Shown here one piece after another: positions 39,190 to 53,300 of a DNA stretch of 64,000 nt. Positions within the stretch are counted from its first letter, which is position 1. Each line of letters opens with the position of its first letter. Location of the stretch: assembly GCF_029227915.1 (NCBI RefSeq), contig NC_079875.1, forward strand, positions 5,890,001 through 5,954,000. The letters run 5' to 3'. The position numbers were made by a program, and so were the translations under genes. The DNA comes from Hydractinia symbiolongicarpus. Taxonomy: Eukaryota; Cnidaria; Hydrozoa; Anthoathecata; Hydractiniidae. The notes beneath the pieces are model-generated. The model had not been told where the DNA came from. It made no database searches and worked only from the letters and a program-made list of their open reading frames with translations.

Positions 39190-40290
39190 ATATGTATTTG
39201 ACTTAACACAATTTATTGTCAAAAATTCAATTTGGTTTTTGAGCAAAAAGTCATTTGAACTAGCAGTTACATTACTTTGTGATGACATTAAAAGAAATGC
39301 TGATAATAAAATGCTTACTGGGTGTATTTTTATCGATTTTGGCAAAGCGTTTGACACTCTATTTCATGCTAAGTTACTTCTTAAACTATCCTTGTATGGA
39401 ATCAAAAATAAAGTATCTGATTATCTTTTTAACAGAACTCAGTTGGTTAAGTATAACAACGTTTTGTCTGATATAAATAAGGTTACGTGTAGCGTTCCCC
39501 AGGGCTCGATCCTGGGACCTTTATTGTTTGTTATTTTTGCAAATGATATTGAAGATTACATTCGTTTTACAAGCATTATAAAGTATGCTGATGATACTGT
39601 CCTGTACGTACGAGTATTAAAATTTTTGAAACTCAACCAACGTCTGATTTAAACAGTTTGGGATTGTGGTTTAAAGATAATGAACTTGTACTTAACTTTA
39701 AGAAAGGAAAGACTGAGGCTATGGTGTTTGGTACAGGTAGACGCCACAACTTTAACACTGGGAAATTATTTCAAAAATGTTACAAGTAAGCAACTAGTAG
39801 ATCACATTTACTTAACAGACTACTTCACAACTCGACATTAAATCTGCCACTGCAATATACAAGTTCAGTGCAGTATATTATCAATTGTCATACCAAAAAC
39901 ACAAGCTGAACGTTTAACATCGATCGATAATCGTGCAAAGAAAATCATACGTCGTGATTATGCAACACCTGAAAATACTGACAACCCCCTTATTGATTTA
40001 GTTAAGAAGCAACACGCATGCATTTTTGTGGGAAAGTGTATTAAAAAGGATCTGTGTGAAAACTTTTGCAATTATTTTAAAATGATGAAAAAGAAACATG
40101 CAATAACAATTTTTTGTTAAAACTTCCACCAGTGAAAACTGAGTTTGGAAGAAAGTCAGTTTATTTTTCCGTTATGAAGCTTTTTAATGCTTTGCCAGCT
40201 GAAGTACGCAAAGTTGAATCTAGTCTAAAGTTTAAAGAATGTTTAAAATTCGGTTTTTGTAACTTATTTATATATTTTTTACATGTATAT
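39190..40290 (+). pseudogene. LINE reverse transcriptase and 3' end, decayed
   Basis: Frame 39239-39652 gives FELAVTLLCDDIKRNADNK, CIFIDFGKAFDTLFHAKLL (motif A), VPQGSILGPLLFVIFANDI (motif B) and YADDTVLY (motif C). After a frameshift near 39640 the thumb region follows (SDLNSLGLWFKDNELVLNFK, then KTEAMVFGTGRR). Degenerate C-terminal sequence follows (AKKIIRRDYATPENTDNPLI, then KLPPVKTEFGRKSVYFSVMK, then LFNALPAEVR). The type is CR1/Jockey/L2-like rather than the RTE-like LINE at 15-20 kb. Stops and shifts make it inactive. Confidence 0.88.
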
Positions 40291-43200
40291 TATTTAGGTA
40301 GATTAGGTGGAGCTGTGTTTGGACTTTTTCTCATTTTTTTGCTTGCTTTTTTGTTTTTGTTTATTAAAGCGGTTTGGTTTAGTGGATGTACTTTGCGCTT
40401 TCCATTTATTTCTTATTTCTTTTTTCTCACTAGCTTTAAGTGCGTACACATGTGTTTTATAGTTTTGATATTTTACTAATATACAGTACTGGAATCAGGA
40501 CACCTAACATCATGGATCACGTATCATGTGCGTCGCGCACGATTTACAATGTTGTGGCGGCAAGAAAAAATCCATCGAGCGGTCGACTTTCGCGATCCAT
40601 TTCACAATCGTAATGATACATCTTTAAACATTATAAAAATCAAGTAATTAATATCATGAGAGAATAGTGCAATTATATAAATAGGAATAATTGGTTTTTT
40701 TTTTTTTTTTAAATCAAAAATATTTTTGTTGTCGTAAGCTTTTTTCTTGTTTAGACTTAAACTTATTTAGTTGTTCTACGGGCCCGCCCAACCCTAACTT
40801 TCACGATAAAAAAAATAAAAAATATCAATAAACAAACATTTTCTTATCCTATCTCGTGAAAAAAAGATTATGAATGTCATAATACCCTCCTTCGTTATGA
40901 TTAATATATGTTTAAAATTACGCTGCTTGCTAAAATCTTAAATTTATTAGTCAATATTTAGGAAAAATAATTAATATCATTAAATCTTCTTCAATGATTT
41001 TAGAAAAATAATTAAAACAACGCAAAATACGCATGTTACAACTTCGTTATGATTAATATATGTTTAAAATTACGCTGCTTGCTAAAATCTTAAATTTCTT
41101 AGTCAATATTTAGGAAAAATAATTAATATCATTAAATCTTTTTCAATGATTTTAGAAAATTAATTAAAACAACGCAAAATACGCATGTCATAACACCCTC
41201 CTCCGTTATGAAATAAACAAATCATTTTAATGTTGCGAAATACTATTGTCAACTAAACTATAGTTCGTGAAACTTTTTTGCACTTAAATATTAATTTTCT
41301 TATAAAACTGCGCAAAAAACATTAACTTTTTTATTAAAATAAATTTTATGTTTTATTATTTTAAATGGGATAACTTGCTGTATCAATTTCGAAACAGCCT
41401 AAGTATAATCTGCTGTATATCTTTCAAAACAACGCAGGTATATTCTGTATAACTTTCGAAACAGCACAAGAATAATTCTTGCTGTACAGCTTTTAAAACA
41501 ATACCAAAAAAACTTGCTACATAACTTTTGAAAACAAGTTTTTTAACAGGCAAGTATTTTTATCTTTTCACCTTGAGTACTAGTTACATTTTTTTAGTGA
41601 GACAAATTATTAGTATTTTTCCTTCGCAACTAAAAAATATAAACTGTGTGCGTTATGCAAAAATACATAGAAAACGGTTGTAGTAACACCCTCCTCCGTT
41701 GTTATTTTTTTTATTATGTTTTTGTTGTTGTTCCAACCATACATTCTTATTTTCCATGAACTTTCATTAAATCGGACATTCACTACTTTAACATTCGCTA
41801 ATACAAGCAAAACATACATAGAAAAATATGCTTGTTGTAGCACCCTCCTCCTTTGTTCTTTTTTATTTTTTTGTTGTTCCGACTATCTATACATTCTCGA
41901 TAAAATTTTTTTTTTTTCGCCAACCAACAGACCGTAAACTACAATCTACTTTGCGAGTAGAACAAGTAATTAAGTTTGAGTCACCTTATTTCTAAAATCC
42001 AATTTCTAATAAAAATACAGGATGCAAAAGAATTTTTAAATTTAAAAAAACAAAAACAAAGACACAAGATTAGCTATACACATCTATTGTTTATTATTTT
42101 TAATGTTATTCACGATCCCTAGCGACAATCACAATGAATAGTGACGATCGCGATATCATTGTTATTTTTTATACATTGCGACTATCGCGAAGCTGATCGT
42201 TAACATTTTTTCTATTGCGATGGTCACGATAGTATCACAGATCGTTCGTGTCACGCATGATACGCATGATAAAATGTCACAGGGTGAACATCCATCTCAG
42301 GCTTTTCTAACCGCCTTTTGCGCTTACATTATTGGGTGTCACAAATAGCATCATTTTATTATTTTTTTGAACTCTGAGCCATAGATTGTAAAGTCCAACT
42401 AATAGCTTACAAAAACATTGCAAAGAGAAACAACAAGTGCTGTGAATTGTCAAAGATTTGCAGATCTTACTGTTTAAATAAGGCAAGACTAACTTGTTTT
42501 TTGAATCTTTTGAGATAAGAGCAACCAAGCTGGAAATCAAAGAGCCAACATTATCAAGAAAGCATCACAAACCAAAATATGCCATTTGAAATTCTTGGAT
42601 GATCACCAGAAAAAATGGTTGCAGCTTATTATTTTTTGTTCTATGACACTATTGTACTGTTCTCATGGCAATTAAAAATCGTTTCAAGAAACCAACCTAC
42701 CGATTCATCCTCACAACTTAGCAGCTGCTATATAAAGGGTATTAACTTTGACCATTACCATACTAAAACGGATGCACTTAATAAGTACAAGAGACATCAA
42801 TATATCAGCCTTGTCAATCAATCTGTGCAAAGTTTTTGCTAATTAAAATGTTTCTTATTTTGAAGAGGTAAAGAAAAAGTTAACCTGTTTGAGCAAAGCA
42901 AACCGAAGCCTACTGGTAAATGTGGCCCACTTACCTTCAAAAACATTGGCATGGGCTCCTGCAAAGTCAAAATGCCATGGAAATGTTAAACTTGAAAACA
43001 CACCTTCTGGGCTACAAAGCTCGAATTGATTTGTTTCTGACATGGCATTGTACTGTCATTTTAAAACTCACATGATTTACCCACTAGCTATCTAGCTTTT
43101 ATATAGAAAGCAACTACTACGTTCAGATTTAATTCAGTAAAATTATATTCTGTTGTCATTTCCAGGCATGAAAAATCAGGAAGTTAAAAAGGGGATATGA

Positions 43201-44317
43201 AAAAAAACACCTGTAGCTAGCTGGTGATTTAGTCAGCTAGTGAAAATGACTTATTCTGTCTACACGGAAACAATTTGACACCTTTTCTTTTCTAATCTTC
43301 GTTTGTTTCATGCTCAACCTTTCGGTTGTTTACCTGCTAATTACCGGATAGTCCGTGGGAATGAATACGGAAGCCCCTAGCCCTCGACCCTTATGGTTTT
43401 GTACTGCGCGCCATCGTCAACCTCGTGTGTTGTGTCTATCTTTTCAGGAATTTTACGTTGGATAAGCCCTTGGGACGAGGTTGACGGCGTCGTAAATTAT
43501 GGGAAAGAAATTATATGCATAAACAGTTGCAGACAAAAAAAACTTTTACTCGTAATTTCAAATAATGTTGTCTGTCAACTTTTTACATTTCTTGTTAATA
43601 ATTTTATTATCTTTTTTCCATTTTTTATGCCCCATTTTGATTATGTTGTTATCAGCGTCTCCTTTGATTAAATAGACTTCCCGATCAAGGTTTGACTTAA
43701 CCTCGATCCCAGGGCTTTAGCGTTTTTCCATATCATATAAGGATAAAATTTTCAGGCGCTGGAAACGATATTGTCCTTTTTGCGTACTCTGAATGGAATA
43801 CGCTTGAGAGTTGTGGGAAGAGAAGGGAGCTCATCCTATGTTATCGCATTTAAGGGATGCAAAAAAGACATTTCAAACACCACTAATAACTCTGTGTATG
43901 TAAGCCTCGATGAAAAAATTCTTAGCAAAATTTGTGCAATTAGGGGTTACTACGTAACCATAACATACCCCTTTTTTCTAACAATTTTCAACAGAATTTT
44001 ACCCAATATAAAAAAGTGAAAAGGGACCCTGGGGACGATGTGGTAAGCATGATCATTCTGCCTGCGTTTTACGAAGTTTGCGGGAAGATGCTAACCAGAA
44101 CTTAATAGCTTTAAATGTCCATGTAGGTGCATTCCATGATTTTTTATTTTTCATTGCAGATATGGAAGGGAAATCTATAATAAGTTTATATCACGGGGAG
44201 AGCTGGGCATTTTCATTTTGCCTAGCAGGCTAGGAGTCTGTGTCGTCTTACATGAAGGGAGCCCTCCCCAATCTATCACGTGACGCTTGACGGACGGACG
44301 GAGCATTCGATTTCAAC
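40291..44317. other. intergenic, tandem repeats and palindromic elements
   Basis: No supported gene. It contains the ~150-bp tandem array (40880-41935), a possible element with related ends at 40505-42280, and a fold-back pair CTCGATCCCAGGGC (about 43703) / GACCCTGGGGACGAT (about 44027). The last 60 bases before 44318 are the likely 5' UTR and promoter of the SNX gene. No TATA box is obvious. Confidence 0.45.
40880..41935 (+). repeat. degenerate ~150-bp tandem repeat array
   Basis: TTCGTTATGATTAATATATG starts two nearly identical 152-base units (40891 and 41043). Related boundary strings (ACACCCTCCTCCGTT, ACACCCTCCTCCGTTGTTAT, GCACCCTCCTCCTTTGTT) recur at about 41201, 41690 and 41840, again about 150 bases apart at the end. 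Unit interiors have diverged. Confidence 0.65.
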
Positions 44318-47300
44318 ATGGCGGATGATCAGGACCAAGATATTTTTGGTGAAAACCAACAAACCTCTCCTCAACCAGTAGAAGACAAACTATTTGGCGA
44401 AGACAATACTACTGAAATATCATTAGACAGTGACAAAAAAGAAGAAGAATCCCTACCCGAATCAAGACCTGTGCTTGTAACAGAATCAGACCCACCCACT
44501 CATGAAGAAAAGCAAGAAGAGCCTGAAAATACCTCAAGTAGAACAAATGTGAGTTAACTTTGTAACGAAAAACGCTGTTCACCTATATCTTATCTTTTGA
44601 ACGAAAATGTGACATTTGATTGGTTTATTATTTTAAAATTCTGCGCCAAAATCTGGTAAGGGTAAGGAAATCAGGTAAGAACTGGCACCTCATCCAGATT
44701 TCGATTTAGAAATATAAAGCCGGTTTGTAAAATTGTGCTGGTTGTAGAGAAAACCTCCTTGTAGCTGTAGGAGGACTGTTAGGCCATTTGCCATTGATCT
44801 CTGTGCTTGGTTTTTTTGTTGCAACAATCAATATTACTGTGGAGAGTTTATCATTTCTTGAACATGATAGTTTAGTAGGCGACGTTTCTGGAGATCCTTC
44901 TCCCATCATCGGGCAAAGTAAAATGATGTTGCGCATGTATTTATATAATGCAGAGGATCAAAATTCATAAAAATTAACCAATCAGAAACGAGCTGATAAT
45001 TACAGTTATTTACGGTAATTAACATTTTCCGACAAAGATGTAGGTAACTTCTTCTTCTGTAGGGCTGGTAACCAAATCTCAGGAAGTTGATACGAGATGC
45101 TGTTTATGTGTTTGTTATGCTCGATACTGTTGATGGTTTCTTTAATCTTCCTGGCAGTTGTTCTGGATTCTCTCTCAATGATTTTCTTCTCATCCCAATT
45201 AAACTGATGACTTCTGCTCCAGCTGTGGTCCGCAATTTCGTTTTTCTTCACATCTTTGTTTCTCACTGCGCGCATATGTTCTTGTACTCCTTGCTTAAAC
45301 TTTCTTTTTGTTTCGCCTATATACACTGCATCACAATCTTTGCTTGGGATTTCGTAAACAACATTGCTTTGTTCTTCCAGGTTTATTTTGTCTTTTGGTT
45401 TGAACAAAGTGCTTCTTAGGGTGTCTTTAGAGTTAAGAATGCATTTAATCTTGTGTTGCCTCGAAACTTGACGAAGGATCTCGCTGGTACCTGGTACGAA
45501 GGTAGGAATGCTGATGCGATAAATTCCTCTGATGTTTCCTTGTTGTCTCCGTTGCATCTTCTCTTCATTTTATTTTCTACTTGCGTGATGACTTTATGAC
45601 TGTATCCATTTGCGATTAATGCATTTCTTACATGTCGAATTTCTATTTTCCTCTCCTGTTTGTCACTGACTACGCTGTTGGCACGATTCAATAATGAAGA
45701 TATGACACTTTCTTTGCAAGATTTCTGATGGTTTGATTCGAAGTTAAGGTACTCAGTACCTTAACTTCGAATCTGGTCAGTGTGTGTTGGTTTACGATAC
45801 ACTGAAACTGAAATGGAACCATTCTTGCGTTTGACCAAAGTGTCCAGGAAAGTGATACTTCCATCGTGTTCAAGCTCAACAGTGAATTTGATTTGTCGAT
45901 GTAGGCCGCTGATGTGTTCATGGAACTCTTCTAGATGAGATCCTTTGATTATGGCAATTTGGACGTCTGTCTGATGTGACTAATGCTGTTGTCTCGTGTG
46001 CTTGCATGCATTTTTCTGTGACTACTGATGATGCAGGGCCTCCCATGTCAACTCCGTCTGTTTGAGTTTAGAAGTTCTTATTAAACAGATACCATGTTTT
46101 GGTTAGAACAAGTTCGACCAAATGCAGAGAATCCGGTACTGGAATCTTTGTCTTTTCACCGAATGCAGCATCGTTTTCGATTAGGTCTTTAATGATGTTT
46201 AAGGTGTCTTTTATGGGAACATTTGTGTAGAGTGATGTGACATCAAATGATACCTTGCATTCGTCGTCTGCTATCTTTATTTCTCTGATGTATTCCGAAA
46301 TATCTTTTGAGTTTTTGCTGTGGTCACTTGTTGTGAATTTGCTGAGGATGGAAGCAACAAATTTTGATAGGTTGTATAACGGTGTTCCAGTGCAGGAGAC
46401 TATTGGTCGAATTGGATTTCCCTGTTTATGAATTTTTGGTAGTCCGTAAAATCGCTGTGGTGGTCCGTCACAAGGTTTCAGTCGGTAATGCTGCTTATCG
46501 TCGATGTGTTATTTTCTCTTCAACTCCATTAAGATGTTCCTCGCTTCTCGTTTGATGACTTCTGTGGGATCTTTCTTGAGAAGTTTGTAAGGCCCGTTGT
46601 TGATGTGTTCGTTGCACTTGTTGATGTAGTCAGGTTTATTCATGATAACCATTGTTCTCCCCTTGTCTGCCGGTAGGATTATGATATCTTTGTCCTTCTT
46701 TAGATTCTTCAATGACAGTCTTTCAGATTTTTGCAAATTGTCCTTTGGTGTTTTGCTTTTCTGTTGCATGAGGCTTACTTTAGCTCTTACTGTGTCTGCC
46801 TCTTCTTTTGGTAGATCTTTAATTGCCTCTTCCATTTTCGCAACTATTTCTTTCTTTGGAATTGAAGCTGGTGTCATGCAGAAATTCATTCCTTTTAATA
46901 GAAGGTTTGTTTCTTCTGTCATGAGTTGTCTTAGTTATTTTACTTTGCCCGATGATAGGAGAAGGATCTCCTGAAACGTCGCCTACTAAACTATCATGTT
47001 CAAGAAATGATAAACTTTCCACAGTAATATGAATACTGAACAGACAAACCGAAATAATATCTTCAACAATCAATATATTCAGCGATTTGGTTCAGCTTTG
47101 TTGCAGTAGTGATTATTCACATTTTGCTTAATTGACAAATTAGATTTGTGTTATATCCGCCATTTTTAAAATTTTGCTGGGTGAAAACAAACCTAGTCTG
47201 AGCAGAAGAATCCTAAAAAATGAGAAAATGGAAGAATAATTAGCTAACGGAAAGGTAACCACAATAAAAATCTGTCTGGAAATGATGCTTAGCTATCTAT

Positions 47301-50300
47301 ATTATACTCAAAAATATTATCTTTGCTCAAACTTCCTAACATTGTTCTTAAAACTCCAAAATGTGTTTAGCTCTAGCTTTCACTCTCTTCACCTAAAATA
47401 CGGAAACGTTTCACCTCCAAATAAATTGTTATGACGTCAAACCGAATCGCCAAATTTATATTTTATATATTTATTTTGGTTTTTGCAGTCCAGGAATCCT
47501 GTGCTGGTATACTGGTTTGAACTAAACTCATGGTGCTATAGTTAAATGGTTATAATTAAGCACTCACTGGGGAAAGGTCACCAATCGCCCCTTGGTGGCG
47601 ATTTAATAAGCCATGTGAGGGAATTTGTGGACATTGCTGTTAAATTTTGGAGGGAGTTGTCAAAATGAGAATTAAATTAGAACTCCCCACCTAAGCAATG
47701 GCCCCTTCTGGAAATAATAGACAAGTTATATCTTTTAATATTTTTTAGGGTACCTATGTAAAATACGCACATCTATCTGAGTTTGCCTTTCATAAATCTT
47801 ATTAAGAAATGCACAATCAGTATTGGTTATGAGGGTGCTGAATCTTAAAATAGTAAAAAAATTCTCCCTAAAAAACCTGCATACATTATAAAAATTAAAA
47901 AAAGACATACTTTTTGGTTAAGTAAAGCATCATGCATTGAAACCCTACAGGGACTTACTAATTTCAGAAGAACAAAATTACTTTGTCTATCAAAACAAGA
48001 ATTGTGAGAGCTAAACATCCCTGTCCTAGTGACAGGAGTATTCATTAACAGTTTATTCACAAACAGTTTATTCACAGCAGGGGATTGAGCCGAAAGAACT
48101 TTCACAGGAAAAATAATGACACTTAATTCCTTTAGATTCCAGAATAATAACACAAAATTTATAGATAACAATGTATTTCTATTGGAATGAGTACAACACC
48201 TTCAGTATGCATTGGACTATTAACATGAGCAAAACTTGCAGTTTAGCTCCATATATACTGTGATGACATCACAAACAAACTTTGTAAAGAAAGTTTTTTG
48301 GTGTAGAGTTTTTAAATATAACAGTTAATAAAGTTGCACAATTTTTTAATACTTCAAGGGTTGCCTTTTTTGTGGCTGATTCAACGAAATTGAAAGCGCT
48401 GTTTTGCAGTTTGGAAATAATTTGGGTAAGTTCTGAGAAAAATCTGGGAGATTTCTGGAATTTTGGGTGAGTCAGCGCTCTCGTCATTGGTTACAATATA
48501 AGTGTGGTATAACTCTCACAAAACAACATTTTTCATGCATTATGAACATTTGTAGCATTAATGCTTTGGTTGATTACTTCTAGTGTTTATCAACTTAAAG
48601 GAAGCCAATTCCGGCAATCCTAACATCTGATTTAGCATGGTAAATTCTACAAAGTTATTTAGCTGATCCGAAATAAACAAAAAACTCTGATAAGGAATCG
48701 CATGTGCTGCCAAGAGAAAAAATCTCACTATCCTTTTTGGGAAATCCAATGCCTGAATCAACAGATGGTCATGATACCTGGTTTACAAAAACCTCTGTTT
48801 GTATAGATGACTTGCCAATGTTTACAAAAGCATTTCGTTAGGTAGAAAATTTGGAAGCTTTATTTTGAAAAAAGCTGTTCATTGAGAAGTTTCTATGTTT
48901 TTTGTCTCCTGGTAAAAAGTATTTTTGTATTTTTGATGATCATCCAAGGATTCAAAAAAGCTGGATTGATCCTGAATACCAGCTTTGGGCTGATTATAAG
49001 GGGTTGGTAATACACACAAAATTTTCTGAAATGCTTTGGAAACAAGCAAATAAAAATGTGCTCAGATGTACACGGAAAAAGTCTCCTGTAAATCCCAGAT
49101 TAATTCACAGTTAACTTTGTAATGTTATGGTATAGTATATAATAGTAAATGGTTAATGAATATGTTATTGATTGTATCTTTAGGAAGAAATTGAGGAAGA
49201 AGAAAGTGGTGATACATTTGATATCAACATTAAAATCTCTGATCCAATTAAAATAGGTTGGTGTTATATTTGATGTTTCATATGATCTTGGTTAATCCCT
49301 TTGGCAGCAGAATAGTTACTTCTTTTCTAAATATTTTCTGACTCAAAAAAATGTGCTTCTAATTGCTTCAAAAATCAATTGCTTAGCCTGTTGCTTTATG
49401 AATAGTAGAAAACAGTAGATAGTTTAGTTTAACCTTAAAAAGCTCTTAGAGAGAAATAAAGTATCATATTTTTACGTTTCAACTACCTCTTTCTTGCTTC
49501 AACTATAAAAACAGTTACACTTTTGGTTAAATTAAATCATTGCAGAAAACCCTGAAATTTATGTAATTAGATGCCATTTTTCTACTTCAAAGTTCTCTTT
49601 TAGCACTTTAACCCTATTCCTGCTGGGCCTTTTAGGGACTCCTTATCGCGCGGGGGGGGGGGGGGGGGGTTGTAAAAAATTTTAAGAGCACGAATACGGT
49701 TTAATTTAAGTGTTATAAAAAATTTAATCCTTCGAGTATTGTTAAGAGAATATGTGTCATTACCGGGGTGCATGATCATCACATTTGTTAGGAAAGTATA
49801 ATTGTGAGGATTTAAAAAATAATGATCCTAAGATCCTCAGGTTTGTAAACATTATTTTAAGTGCTGGTATGGTTTTTTAACAATAACCAAAAATTATTAT
49901 AAGTAATGATTTTCATCACTGTTGTCATCTTCAGTCACCATTCAATTTTCCGTAGTTTGAGTTACACTTTTTTCCCACAAGTTATTACAAAGTTTAATTA
50001 ATGAATTCTTTTAGCCAAGTCAATATTATATGAGCAAAATTGATTCATGATTCACACTGTATAAAGTTTAAATATGCGGGTTTTAATTTCATTTTAGGTG
50101 ATGGCATGAGTGCATACATGAGCTATCTAGTTACCACACAGGTAAGAAGTTTTGTGCTATTATATTCCTATGTTTGTTTTCTGCATCGTCGTTACCCATT
50201 AATAATAACAAGTGAAACCTTTTTCAGACATCCATGCCTTCATTTAAATCTTCCGAGTTTTCTGTGAAGAGAAGATTTAGCGATTTTCTTGGGCTTTCAG

Positions 50301-53300
50301 AAAGACTTAATGAGAAGCATCTTCTCCTTGGCAGAATCGTTCCTCCACCCCCTGACAAGTCTGTTGTAGGTAAGTCAGCGATTTTTTTATCATAATCAGA
50401 CAAAATTCAAAGTTGCTGATATGATTTTACATTACCTTATGAGAAGTGATTTTCATAAGAAAAAACATTGCACTCCTAATTATTTCTTTTAATGAAATAT
50501 ACTAACACAACTGTTTGCAAAAATTAATTCTTTAAAAAAAACCTTAGTGATACAAGATTTTGGAAAATTCAATGTTGTTTTTGTAACCTGGTTAGAAATT
50601 CAAGTATTAAACAGTGACAGGTAGATTAAACTTTTCTGAAAGATAAGATATCCAATTTGTAATGATTGTAAGTATTAAATGATTGTAAGTAATAAAAGGA
50701 TTCATAAAGGGGGTAGATGAAGACTTGAACATAACGCCTTTGTACAGTTTAAAAATAAATGAATTTTGAAATTGTGGGGAGAGGATTAACTGTGATGCTG
50801 ATTAAATTTTTGCAATCTATACATAAAGAGTTACTCTTGAGAAATGAAGAAAAAAAACTAGCATAACTGCAACAGTTACTTATTATTTAAAACCTTACTA
50901 TTTTAAAAATTAAATGCCTGTAGAATCCTTAAATACTTTAAAAATTAGAAGGAAATATGGTAAGTGAGATTTTAGTATGGTGTCAAAATCTGCTACACAA
51001 TATAACAATTTTTTCCCTTTATTTCAGGCATGGTAAAAGTTAAAGGATCAAAAGAAAATCAGTCATCAACAGACTTCGTTGAAAAAAGAAAACACGCATT
51101 AGAAAAGTATGTTGTGATGTGGACATTGTTTTATTTATACTTTAAGCTAGATTTGTGACAGCCTGAATTTTGTGTCTGCTGTAAATTAGTTTATTTATAC
51201 TATTATATTTTTCTTTTGTATATGGGTACATTATGATGTTTCTTTTTACCAGATTTCTACAACAATAACGTAACGCTATTACTGTTACTCAAAATAATAT
51301 TCCGTTGTGAAAGATTTTTTTATCTTTCACATTTTTTTTTTCTGCAAATGACAACCATACCAGTGCTTCAAATAACGTTTTTAAACCTGACAACTGTAAT
51401 ATTGTTACTTTCAAAATCTTAGTGATTTTACTTTCCTAAGAAGCATATTAATTGTTTTTGTTCTGTTCGTGAAAAAATTACCAATGAAAGCCTATTCAAA
51501 GAAAACCTGTACATCCTAGCTAATCCTAACCTAGATAAAGAAATACGTAACTAAAAAATCATCAATACAACCCTTTCATAGTTAGTTAAACAAATTATTA
51601 GAAAAAGAAATTCAAAGTACCAGGTTTAGAAATCATCAGCCTAGCCAGACATTTTGTGGAACTGGGGGAGCAGTTAATGGCTCAGCTTTTATCCCATTTC
51701 TTAAAAATTGGTCACATTTCACGTGTAAATCAAGTAAATTGTGCGGTGTAAAACGCACATGCAAAGAATGTTACGCATGTGTTACAGGCTCAGAGGTTAT
51801 TTTTGTGGCGCATTCATTTTGCAGTGGAAAAGTGGGGGACGTTTTAAATTGTAAACCCCAGACACGATGCATGACTATACTGTCATTTTTATATTTACTC
51901 TCCTGAAATAGACTGGTTGTAGGAAAAAGAAAAAGGTAATCAAAGGATCGAAATGAATGACCGGAATTATCGCACCCCTACTCAAATATTCCTGAAAAAG
52001 ACTGTACGACAATGTAACATGCAAAACTTTGTAAAACCTTTAAACACACTTTGTGTTTCCATGTCTGCTGACTTGTGTAATAGTCTTATAAAACATCTCT
52101 TTTTCATTAAGATACGTAAACAGACTGGCTCGACACAAAGATCTTTGTGAAGATTCTGATTTTAAAGAATTTTTAGAGGCGGATGAGGTAAACTTGTGCT
52201 TAACAAAAGACCTTCTTTCCCCCTTAATTTGTCTTAAATTCAAACCATGCATTCACGAAATATTCTCTTGTTTTTTAGCTTCCAAGGGCGAAAAATACAT
52301 CAGCTTTGAGTAAAGGTGGGCTATCACGTCTTGCCAAAGGTATTGGAGAAGCTATGTCAAAGATGACATCCAAAATAGTTGAGACCGATTCAGTAAGATA
52401 AATTTATTTAAACGTAATGGTAGATCATTATAAAAGACACTTAAAGTTTTATAATTTTAAGTAAAACAGTAAAAACCTTTTCTTTTTCTTAAAAAGTTCT
52501 TTTCCACATTCACATCAACAGCTAATTATTAGTCAGTTGCAATATGTGACATGGTATAATGAATTTCATATTTTGAGTACAGAAAACTGCGTTTACAGCA
52601 TTAAAATTTTTTCTAGTTAGGACAAACAGTGAAAATGGTGTTATATTCAGATATCAGTTCAAAAGCCATTAGTAAAATTAAAGTAATGTTTTGGGAACTT
52701 TTTTAAATTTGTAGTTTTTAATTCATTCATGTAACATACACACATAAATGAGATACAAATTTACCAGGTCAACTTAAAGCTTCATCTTCATTTGACCACA
52801 TTACCTGCTATAGCTTAAAAGCGTATAATTTTTTAGTAACATGTGCGCACTTGGGCAAAATCTGTAATTTTTTTAAATTGTGCATGTGCTAACAATAAAA
52901 TTTGTGAGCTTTTTTTCGCTATAGTGAAAAATGCAGTCAATTGGAGACATGCTTTTTTCCAGTGTGATCTTTTTGCAACGTTTTATGAACAACTGAAAAA
53001 TTAGATATAACAAAGGATCGAACACTAAGTATTTCACTGACTTTTATATTTATAATTTTGACCATGATAAAAATAAGCAAATCCAAAAGGGTGTATGAAA
53101 CCAAACGTAAAAACTTTCATTGTCAGTATTTTTCCAGCAACTTTTAAAAATCTGTATTATAATACTTACTGTTTGTCTGTCTATGAGCTAAAGATGAAAA
53201 CTGTAAGAAGTGACAGGTGGATGACCATGATTTTTTATGAGTGAAATTCTCTGCTTTTCCAATGGGTAAATTCTCTGCTGGTTTCCAACAGGCATACAGC

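Larger units (their letters stand above)
44833..47029 (-). mobile_element. Penelope-like element with ~92-bp inverted terminal repeats, decayed
   Basis: Element on the minus strand inside intron 1 of the SNX gene. Its ends are inverted copies of one ~92-bp sequence (44833-44924 and 46937-47029) with only a few mismatches; both read GAACATGATAGTTTAGTAGG and GCAAAGTAAAA in opposite senses. Between them, 5' to 3', lie an N-terminal PLE segment, a reverse transcriptase and a GIY-YIG endonuclease. That order is specific to Penelope-like elements. Multiple frame changes show it is inactive. Confidence 0.9.

Noticed and set aside
45087-45419. 110-codon plus-strand frame
   Set aside because: Antisense shadow of the Penelope GIY-YIG endonuclease on the minus strand.
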